Part shown: piece after piece, positions 56,101-64,000 of the stretch
Layout: each line of letters starts with the position of its first letter
Numbering within the stretch: the stretch's first letter is position 1
Source: Euonymus europaeus
Lineage: Eukaryota; Streptophyta; Magnoliopsida; Celastrales; Celastraceae
Reading direction: 5' to 3'
DNA: 64,000 nt
Assembly (NCBI GenBank): GCA_963580455.1
Contig: OY756972.1
Coordinates: forward strand, 12,973,001-13,037,000
Program-made: the position numbers and the translations under genes
Notes under the pieces: model-generated
What the model saw: the letters and a program-made list of their open reading frames with translations, nothing else
The model's database searches: none
What the model was told of the DNA's origin: nothing

Positions 56101-57220
56101 GCGACATTGATAGTTCGAAGTTGCTCAACTCTATCTATGTAGGAGCTTTTATCGGTTTTCTCCATTTGTCATAGAAAGTTTTTGTTTTCGCATCGAAATA
56201 ATCTAGGAAGCTTATAGTCAAAAAATTTGACATATAAGAACAATAAAAATTTTACATCGAGCAACTTTGAAGGTCCGAAGTTGCTCAACTCTCTCTATGA
56301 AAGAGCTTTTAACGGTTTTGTCCATTTGTCATAGAAAGTTGGTGTTTTGGAATCGAAATAATCTAGGAAGCATATACTCATAAAATTTGACATAAACAAC
56401 AATAAAAATTGTACACCGAGCAACTTTGATGATTCGAAGTTGCTCAACTCTCTCTATGGAGGAGCTTTTAACAGTTTTGTCCATTAGTCATAGAAAGTTG
56501 GTGTTTTGGCATCCAAAAAATCTAGGAAAGTTATACTCATAAAATTTGACATAGATGAACAATAAAAAGTCTATCCCGAGAGACTTTGATAGTCCAAAGT
56601 TGCTCAACTCTCTCTATGGAGGAGCTTTTAACGGTTTCCTCCATTTGTCGTAATAATCTATGAAGCTTAAACTCGTAAAATTTGACATATAAGAACAATA
56701 AAAATTGTACACCGAGCAACTTTGATGGTCTGAAGTTGCACAACTCTCTCTACGGAGGAGCTTTTAACGGTTTTGTCCATTAGTCATAAAAAGTTGGTGT
56801 TTTGTCATCGAAATAATCTAGGAAGCTTATACTCATAAAATTTGACTTATAAGAACAATAAAAATTGTACACCGGGTCACTTTGATGGTCCAAAGTTGCT
56901 CAACTCTCTCTATGGAGGAGCATTTAACGGTTTTGTCCATTAGTCATAGAAAGTTGGTGTTTTGGCATCGAAATAATCTAAGAAGGTTATATTCATAAAA
57001 TTTGACATATAAGAACAACAAAAAGTCTATCTCGAGCGACTTTGATAGTCGAAAGTTGCTCAACTCTCTCTATGGAGGAGCTTTTAATGGTTTTCTCGAT
57101 TTTCCATAGAAAGTGGGTGTTTTGGCATCGAAGTAATCCAGTAAGCTTATACTCATAAAATTTGACATATAAGAAACAAAAAAAATTATACACCGAGCAA
57201 CTTTGATGATCCGAAGTTGC
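53110..57220. repeat. Rearranged and diverged flank of the 14-mer
   Basis: A partial fourth 14-mer starts here but lacks two monomers: its tagtgttttagcatcg marker is at 53299, only 1,914 bp after copy 3. A further diverged relative is at 56020. About 54.2-55.35 kb matches about 34.07-35.2 kb at an offset near 20,147 bp (gcatacaaaaaatctagg at 54591 and 34444; ccgggtcact at 55297 and 35151). Scattered indels include aagcttttatactc (two extra bases near 54127), aataataaaagtc (one lost near 55123) and aagaaacaaaaaaaat (one extra near 57171). Confidence 0.75.
56604..56739. repeat. 136 bp monomer with a 24 bp internal deletion
   Basis: The normal gtcgtagaaagttggtg followed by ttttggcatcgaaataatc is collapsed to gtcgtaataatc. 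This removes 24 bp that include the most conserved motif of the monomer, gtgttttgg. The start-to-start distance is 136 instead of 160 bp. It is the largest single deletion I found in the array and lies in the diverged 53-57 kb stretch. Confidence 0.85.
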
Positions 57221-58180
57221 TCAACTCTCTCTATGGAGGTGCTTTTAACGGTTTCGTCCATTTATCATAGAAAGTTGGTGTTTTGGCATCGAAATAATCT
57301 ATGAAGCTTATACTCATAAAATGTGACATATAAGAACAATAAAAAGTTTACACCGAGCAACTTTGATGGTCCGAAGTTGCTCAACTCTCTCTATGGTGGA
57401 GCTTTTAATGTTTTTGTCCATTTGTCATAGAAAGCTGGTGTTTTGGCATCGAAATAATCTAGGAAGCTTATACTCATAAAATTTGACATATAGGAACAAT
57501 AAAAATTGTACACCGAGCAACTTTGATGATCCGAAGTTGCTCAACTCTCTCTATGGACGAGCTTTTAACAGTTTTGTTCATTTGTCATAGAAAGTTGGTG
57601 TTTCGGCATCGAAATAATCTAGGAAGGTTATACTCATAAAATTTGACAAATAAAAACAATAAAAAGTCTATCCCAAGCGACTTTGATAGTCCGAAATTGC
57701 TCAACTCTCTCTATGGAGAAGCTTTTAACGGTTTTCTCCAACTGTCATAGAAAGTTGGTGTTTTGGCATCGAAATAATCCAACAAGCTTATACTCATAAA
57801 ATTTGACATATAAGAACAATAAAAATTGTACACCGAGCAACTTTGATGATCGGAAGTTGCTCAACTCTCTATAAGGAGGAGCTTTTAACGGTTTTGTCCA
57901 TTTGTCATAGAAAGTTTGTGTTTTGGAATCCAAATAATCTAGGAAAGTGATACTCATAAAATATGACATAGATGAACAATAAAATGTCTATCCCGAGCAA
58001 CTTTGATAGTCCGAAGTTGCTCAACTCCCTCTATGGAGGAGCTTTTAACGGTTTTCTCCATTTATCATAGAAAGTTGGTGTTTTGGCATCGAAAAAATCT
58101 ATGAAGCTTATACTCATAAAATTTGACATATAAGAATAATAAAAAGTTTACACCGAGCAACTTTGATGGTCCGAAGTTGC

Positions 58181-58340
58181 TCATTTCTCTCTATGGAGGA
58201 GATTTTAACGTTTTTGTCCATTTGTCATAGAAAGCTGGTGTTTTGGCATCGAAATAATCTAGGAAGCTTATACTCATAAAATTTGACATATAAGAACAAT
58301 AAAAATTGTACACCGAGCAACTTTGATGATCCGAAGTTGC
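58181..58340. repeat. Example class B monomer (AAGCTT / TGTACACC type)
   Basis: This 160 bp unit is typical of the more frequent class B. It has ggaagcttat with a HindIII site at 58264-58269, then AAAATTT, tataagaac, aaaaattgtacaccgagcaac and ttgatgatccgaagttgc. The last part forms the 3' dyad described separately. Subtypes differ at the bases before caccgag (ttgcac, gtgtac, ttatac, gtttac) and at tgatggt, tgatgat or tgagggt. These subtypes give the positional signatures used here to recognise higher-order repeats. This copy itself starts tcatttctct and has gattttaacg, both minor variants. Confidence 0.9.
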
Positions 58341-58342
58341 TC
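58315..58342. other. Perfect 9 bp inverted repeat in the satellite monomer
   Basis: The arm gagcaactt at 58315-58323 and the arm aagttgctc at 58334-58342 are exact reverse complements around a 10 bp spacer. The same dyad is present in most class B monomers. In class A the left arm reads gagcgactt, leaving one mispair. In other subtypes (gaacaactt with aagttgatc; gggtcactt) one or two pairs are lost. The dyad spans the junction of consecutive monomers under the numbering used here. It could allow cruciform or hairpin extrusion. No protein-binding role is shown by the sequence. Confidence 0.85.
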
Positions 58343-60740
58343 AACTCTCTCTATGGAGGAGCTTTTAACGGTTTTGTCCATTTGTCATAGAAATTTGGTG
58401 TTTTGGCATCGAAATAATCTAGGAAGGTTATACTCATAAAATTTGACATATAAAAACAATAAAAAGTCTATCCCAAGCGACTTTGATAGTCCGAAATTGC
58501 TCAACTCTCTCTATGGAGAAGCTTTTAACGGTTTTCTCCAACTGTCATAGAAAGTTGGTGTTTTGGCATCGGAATAATCCAACAAGCTTATACTCATAAA
58601 ATTTGACATATAAGAACAATAAAAATTGTACACCGAGCAACTTTGATGATCGGAAGTTGCTCAACTCTCTATATGGAGGAGCTTTTAACGGTTTTGTCCA
58701 TTTGTCATAGAAAGTTTGTGTTTTGGAATCCAAATAATCTAGGAAAGTTATACTCATAAAATTTGACATAGATGAACAATAAAAAGTCTATCCCAAGCGA
58801 ATTTGATAGTCCGAAGTTGCTCAACTCCCTTAATGGAGGAGCTTTTAACGGTTTTCTCCATTTGTCGTAGAAAGTTGGTGTTTTGGCATCGAAATAATCT
58901 ATGAATCTTAAACTCGTAAAATTTGACTTACAAGAACAATAAAAATTATACACCGGGTCACTTTGATGGTCCGAAGTTGCTCAACTCTCTCTATGGAGGA
59001 GCATTTAACGGTTTTGTCCATTAGTCATAGAAAGTAAGTGTTTTGGCATCAAAATAATCTAAGAAGGTTATATTCATAAAATTTGACATATAAGAACAAT
59101 AAAAAGTCTATCTCGAGCGACTTTGATAGTCCAAAGTTGCTCAACTCTCTCTATGGAGGAGCTTTTAATGGTTTTCTCGATTTTTCATAGAAAGTTGGTG
59201 TTTTGGCATTTAAGTAATCCAGTAAGCTTATACTCATAAAATTTGACATATAAGAACAATAAAAATTATACACCGAGCAACTTTGATGATCCGAAGTTGC
59301 TCAACTCTCTCTATGGAGGTGCTTTTAAAGGTTTCGTCCATTTATCATAGAAAGTTGGTGTTTTGGCATCGAAATAATCTATGAAGCTTATACTCATAAA
59401 ATTTGACATATAAGAACAATAAAAAGTTTACACCGAGCAACTTTGATGGTCCGAAGTTGCTCAACTCTCTCTATGGAGGAGCTTTTAACGTTTTTGTCCA
59501 TTTGTCATAGAAAGCTGGTGTTTTGGCATCGAAATAATCTAGGAAGCTTATACTCATAAAACTTGACATATAAGAACAATAAAAATTGTACACCGAGCAA
59601 CTTTGATGATCCGAAGTTGCTCAACTCTCTCTATGGAGGAGCTTTTAACGGTTTTGTCCATTTGTCATAGAAAGTTGGTGTTTTGGCATCGAAATAATCT
59701 AGGAAGGTTATACTCATAAAATTTGACATATAAAAACAATAAAAAGTCTATCCCAAGCGACTTTGATAGTCCGAAATTGCTCAACTCTCTCTATGGAGAA
59801 GCTTTTAACGGTTTTCTCCAACTGTCATAGAAAGTTGGTGTTTTGGCATCGAAATAATCCAACGAGCTTATACTCATAAAATTTGACATATAAGAACAAT
59901 AAAAATTGTACACCGAGCAACTTTGATGATCGGAAGTTGCTCAACTCTCTATATGGAGGAGCTTTTAACGGTTTTGTCCATTTGTCATAGAAAGCTGGTG
60001 TTTTGGCATCGAAATAATCTATGAAGCTTATACTCATAAAATTTGACATAGATGAACAATAAAAAGTATATCCCGAGCGACTTTGATAGTCCGAAGTTGC
60101 TAAACTCTCTCTATGGAGGAGCTTTTAACGGTTTTGTCCATTTGTCGTAGAAAGTTGGTGTTTTGGCATCGAAATAATCTATGAAGCTTATACTCATTAA
60201 ATTTGACATAGATGAACAATAAAAAGTCTATCTCGAGCGACTTTAATAGTCCAAAGTTGCTCAACTCTCTCTATGGAGGAGCTTTTAATGGTTTTCTCGA
60301 TTTTTCATAGAAAGTTGGTGTTTTGGCATCGAAGTAATCCAGTAAGCTTATACTCATAAAATTTGACATATAAGAACAATAAAAATTATACACCGAGCAA
60401 CTTTGATGATCCAAAGTTGCTCAACTCTCTCTATGGAGGTGCTTTTAACGGTTTCGTCCATTTATCATAGAAAGTTGGTGTTTTGGCATCGAAATAATCT
60501 ATGAAGCTTATACTCATAAAATTTGACATATAAGAACATTAAAAAGTTTACACCGTGCAACTTTGATGGTCCGAAGTTGCTCATTTCTCTCTATGGAGGA
60601 GCTTTTAACGTTTTTGTCCATTTGTCATAGAAAGCTGGTGTTTTGGCATCGAAATAATCTAGGAAGCTTATACTCATAAAATTTGACATATAAGAACAAT
60701 AAAAATTGTACACCGAGCAACTTTGATGATCCGAAGTTGC

Positions 60741-60900
60741 TCAACTCTCTCTATGGAGGAGCTTTTAACGGTTTTGTCCATTTGTCATAGAAAGTTGGTG
60801 TTTTGGCATCGAAATAATCTAGGAAGGTTATACTCATAAAATTTGACATATAAAAACAATAAAAGGTCTATCCCAAGCGACTTTGATAGTCCGAAATTGC
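60741..60900. repeat. Example class A monomer (GGTTAT / TCTATCCC type)
   Basis: This 160 bp unit shows the monomer anatomy. Bases 1-20 are the purine/pyrimidine-rich ctctctatggaggagc segment. Bases 21-64 carry T/A tracts at about 9-10 bp spacing. Bases 58-71 hold gtgttttggcatcg, bases 98-104 AAAATTT, and the end holds tctatccc and gactttgatagtccg. Class A is marked by ggaaggttat, so it has no HindIII site, and by a GCGAC element where class B has GCAAC. This copy has local variants: taaaaacaat, ggtctatcccaag and ccgaaattgc. Class A units occur throughout the window, scattered among class B units at a ratio that depends on the HOR family. Confidence 0.9.
60763..60804. other. Phased T/A tracts in the conserved half of the monomer
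   Basis: TTTT at 60763-60766, TTTT at 60772-60775, TTT at 60781-60783, AAA at 60791-60793 and TTTT at 60801-60804 start 9, 9, 10 and 10 bp apart, close to one helical turn. Short A/T tracts in phase with the helix are known to curve DNA, and this stretch lies in the best conserved part of the monomer. The arrangement recurs in nearly every unit. Curvature or nucleosome positioning is an inference from the spacing. Confidence 0.6.
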
Positions 60901-63900
60901 TCAACTCTCTCTATGGAGAAGCTTTTAATGGTTTTCTCCAACTGTCATAGAAAGTTGGTGTTTTGGCATCGAAATAATCCAACAAGCTTATACTCATAAA
61001 ATTTGACATATAAGAACATTAAAAATTGTACACCGAGCAACTTTGATGATCGGAAGTTGCTCAACTCTCTATATGGAGGAGCTTTTAACGGTTTTGTCCA
61101 TTTGTCATAGAAAGTTTGTGTTTTGGAATCCAAATAATCTAGGAAAGTTATACTCATAAAATTTGACATAGATGAACAATAAAAAGTCTATCCCGAGCGA
61201 CTTTGATAGTCCGAAGTTGCTCAACTTCCTTAATGGAGGTGCTTTTAACTGTTTTGTCCATTAGTCATAAAAAGTTGGTGTTTTGTCATCGAAATAATCT
61301 AGGAAGCTTATACTCATAAAATTTGACTTATAAGAACAATAAAAATTGTACACCGGGTCACTTTGATGGTCCGAAGTTGCTCAACTCTTTCTATGGAGGA
61401 GCATTTAACGGTTTTGTCCATTAGTCATAGAAAGTTGGTGTTTTGGCATCGAAATAATCTAAGAGGGTTATTTTCATAAAATTTGACATATAAGAACAAG
61501 AAAAAGTCCATCCCGAGCGACTTTGATAATCCAAAGTTGCTCAACTCTCTCAATGGAGGAGCTTTTAATGGTTTTCTCGATTTTTCATAGAAAGTTGGTG
61601 TTTTGGCATCGAAGTAATCCAGTAAGCTTATACTCATAAAATTTGACATATAAGAACAACAAAAATTATACACCGAGCAACTTTGATGATCCGAAGTTGC
61701 TCAACTCTTTCTATGGAGGTGCTTTTAACGGTTTCGTCCATTTATCATAGAAAGTTGGTGTTTTGGCATCGAAATAATCTATGAAGCTTATACTCATAAA
61801 ATTTGACATATAAGAACAATAAAAAGTTTACACCGAGCAACTTTGATGATCCGAAGTTGCTCAACTCTCTCTATGAAGGAGCTTTTAACATTTTTGTCCA
61901 TTTGTCATAGAAAGCTGGTGTTTTGGCATCGAAATAATCTAGGAAGCTTATACTGATAAAATTTGACATATAAGAACAATACAAATTGTACACCGAGCAA
62001 CTTTGATGATCCGAAGTTGCTCAACTCTCTCTATGGAGGAGCTTTTAACGGTTTTGTCCATTTGTCATAGAAAGTTGGTGTTTTGGCATCGAAATAGTCT
62101 AGGAAGGTTATACTCATAAAATTTGACATATAAAAACAATAAAAAGTCTATCCCAAGCGACTTTGATAGTCCGAAATTGCTCAACTCTCTCTATGGAGAA
62201 GCTTTTAATGGTTTTCTCCAACTGTCATAGAAAGTTGGTGTTTTGGCATCGAAATAATCCAATAAGCTTATACTCATAAAATTTGACATATAAGAACATT
62301 AAAAATTGTACACCGAGCAACTTTGATGATCGGAAGTTGCTCAACTCTCTCTATGGAGGAGCTTTTAACGGTTTTGTCCATTTGTCATAGAAAGTTTGTG
62401 TTTTGGAATCCAAATAATCTAGGAAAGTTATACTCATAAAATTTGACATAGATGAACAATAAAAAGTCTATCCCGAGCAACTTTGATAGTCCGAAGTTGC
62501 TCAACTCTCTCTATGGAGGAGCTTTTAACGGTTTTCTCCATTTGTCGTAGAAAGTTGGTGTTTTGGCATCGAAATAATCTATGAAGTTTAAACTCGTAAA
62601 ATTTGACATATAAGAACAATAAAAATTGTACACCGAGCAACTTTGATGGTCTGAAGTTGCACAACTCTCTCTACGAAGGAGCTTTTAACGGTTTTGTCCA
62701 TTAGTCATAAAAAGTTGGTGTTTTGTCATCGAAATAATCTAGGAAGCTTATACTCATAAAATTTGACTTATAAGAACAATAAAAATTGTACACCGGGTCA
62801 CTTTGATGGTCCGAAGTTGCTCAACTCTCTCTATGGAGGAGCATTTAACGGTTTTGTCCATTAGTCATAGAAAGTTGGTGTTTTGGCATCGAAATAATCT
62901 AAGAAGGTTATATTCATAAAATTTGACATATAAGAACAATAAAAAGTCTATCTCGAGCGACTTTGATAGTCCAAAGTTGCTCAACTCTCTCTATGGAGGA
63001 GCTTTTAATGGTTTTCTCGATTTTTCATAGAAAGTTCGTGTTTTGGCATCGAAGTAATCCAGTAAGCTTATACTCATAAAATTTGACATATAAGAACAAT
63101 AAAAATTATACACCGAGCAACTTTGATGATCCGAAGTTGCTCAACTCTCTCTATGGAGGTGCTTTTAACGGTTTCGTCCATTTATCATAGAAAGTAGGTA
63201 TTTTGGCATCGAAATAATCTATTAAGCTTATACTCATAAAATTTGACATATAAGAACAATAAAAAGTTTACACCGAGCAACTTTGATGGTCCGAAGTTGC
63301 TCAACTCTCTCTATGAAGGAGCTTTTAACATTTTTGTCTATTTGTCATAGAAAGCTGGTGTTTTGGCATCGAAATAATCTAGGAAGCTTATACTGATAAA
63401 ATTTGACATACAAGAACAATACAAATTGTACACCGAGCAACTTTGATGATCCGAAGTTGCTCAACTCTCTCTATGGAGGAGCTTTTAACGGTTTTGTCCA
63501 TTTGTCATTGAAAGTTGGTGTTTTGGCATCGAAATAGTCTAGGAAGGTTATACTCATAAAATTTGACATATAAAAACAATAAAAAGTCTATCCCAAGCGA
63601 CTTTGATAGTCCGAAATTGCTCAACTCTCTCTATGGAGAAGCTTTTAACGCTTTTCTCCAACTGTCATAGAAAGTTGGTGTTTTGGCATCGAAATAATCC
63701 AATAAGCTTATACTCATAAAATTTAAAATATAAGAACAATAAAAATTGTACACCGAACAACTTTGATGATCGGAAGTTGCTCAACTCTCTCTGTGGAGGA
63801 GCTTTTAACGGTTTTGTCCATTTGTCATAGAAAGTTTGTGTTTTGGAATCCAAATAATCTAGGAAAGTTATACTCATAAAATTTGACATAGATGAACAAT

Positions 63901-64000
63901 AAAAAGTCTATCCCGAGCAACTTTGATAGTCCGAAGTTGCTCAACTCTCTCTATGGAGGAGCTTTTAACGGTTTTCTCCATTTGTCGTAGAAAGTTGGTG

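Larger units (their letters stand above)
1..64000. repeat. 160 bp tandem satellite array filling the whole window
   Basis: The block beginning tcaactctctctatggagga recurs every 160 bp from the first base to the last, giving about 400 monomers, all in the same orientation. A near-consensus monomer counts to 57 G+C in 160 bp. The array starts and ends inside the repeat, so neither edge is in the window. Most monomers are exactly 160 bp. The exceptions I noticed are mostly 1-2 bp indels, plus one 8 bp and one 24 bp deletion. I saw no foreign DNA, inverted monomer or spacer. The length suits one nucleosome plus linker, as in many plant and animal centromeric satellites. Identity as a Brassicaceae centromere-type satellite is inferred from motif order shared with CEN180, recalled from memory. 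Pericentromeric or subtelomeric satellite is the alternative. Confidence 0.99.
57220..64000. repeat. HOR family 4: eight-monomer unit with 5-, 7- and 9-monomer variants
   Basis: The gtttacaccg monomer marks unit starts at 57346, 58146, 59426, 60546, 61826 and 63266, spaced 800, 1,280, 1,120, 1,280 and 1,440 bp: 5, 8, 7, 8 and 9 monomers. The marker ccaactgtcatag (57739, 58539, 59819 and on) gives the same series. The full order is gtttac B, ttgtac B, cccaag A, gatcgg B, gatgaac A, gggtcac B, ctcgag A, ttatac B. The 5-mer skips the last three. The 9-mer has an extra class B unit before gggtcac. No indel disturbs the 160 bp phase over the last 6.7 kb, unlike the rest of the window. The unit is cut off at the window end. 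Confidence 0.88.

Noticed and set aside
58315..58342. Bacterial-type rho-independent terminator
   Set aside because: The dyad has a 9 bp stem but a long AT-rich spacer and no following T run. It recurs in nearly every class B monomer, with no transcription unit to end.
1..64000. CRISPR array
   Set aside because: Repeats are contiguous with no unique spacers between them, the unit is 160 bp, and there are no cas-like genes.
1..64000. CENP-B box in the monomer
   Set aside because: I looked for the spaced TTCG....A..CGGG pattern on both strands. The tcccgagcgactttg segment resembles one half only, and the required spaced bases do not match.
1..64000. Transposon or retrotransposon insertion, 5S rDNA or telomeric repeats within the array
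   Set aside because: The 160 bp period can be followed from start to end. Total length deviations are explained by small indels and two short deletions, leaving no room for an insertion.

Overview
The whole 64 kb window is one uninterrupted array of a 160 bp tandem satellite. About 400 monomers stand head to tail, all in the same orientation. I see no gene, no RNA gene, no transposon and no unique-sequence gap. One near-consensus monomer counts to about 36% GC. The monomer length is in the range usual for nucleosome-sized satellites, and an array of this size points to a eukaryotic chromosome, most likely plant (peri)centromeric heterochromatin. Compared from memory with the Arabidopsis 178-180 bp centromere satellite (pAL1/CEN180), the monomer shares several short motifs in the same order, orientation and roughly the same spacing. 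My best inference is therefore a Brassicaceae genome and a shorter (159/160 bp) relative of that satellite. I recall that A. thaliana assemblies contain a satellite of about that length, but I cannot run the comparison.

Monomer numbering used here: base 1 is the t of tcaactctct. Bases 11-70 are the most constant part, and bases 71-160 carry most diagnostic differences. Two broad monomer classes are interspersed. Class A has ggaaggttat and tctatcccgagcgac. Class B has ggaagcttat, which holds a HindIII site, and tgtacaccgagcaac. Class B carries a perfect 9 bp dyad with a 10 bp spacer across the monomer junction.

Layout. 1-3.4 kb: mixed block, repeated with internal loss at 20.9-23.2 kb and in part at 36.4-37.5 and 40.5-42.0 kb. 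3.4-5.3 kb: two copies of a 960 bp 6-mer. 5.8-21 kb: a higher-order repeat (HOR) family based on 14 monomers (2,239 bp), with 17-, 12- and 9-monomer variants and a local 481 bp trimer. 14.6-16.7 kb reappears at 23.0-25.0 kb. 26-30.7 kb: another family with 14-, 6- and 4-monomer periods. 30.7-35.2 kb: more diverged monomers, with an 8-monomer period at 33.0-35.2 kb. 35.2-39 kb: a 17-monomer duplication. 39-46.4 kb: mixed and diverged. 46.4-53.1 kb: three near-identical copies of a 2,237 bp 14-mer, the cleanest HOR. 53.1-57.2 kb: rearranged, diverged monomers, including the most truncated one. 57.2-64 kb: an 8-monomer HOR with 5-, 7-, 8- and 9-monomer versions.

Nothing here encodes protein. The biology is that of a satellite evolving by unequal exchange and local amplification, possibly with a structural role for the dyad and the phased T/A tracts. 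All block edges were read by eye and are good to roughly 50-150 bp.
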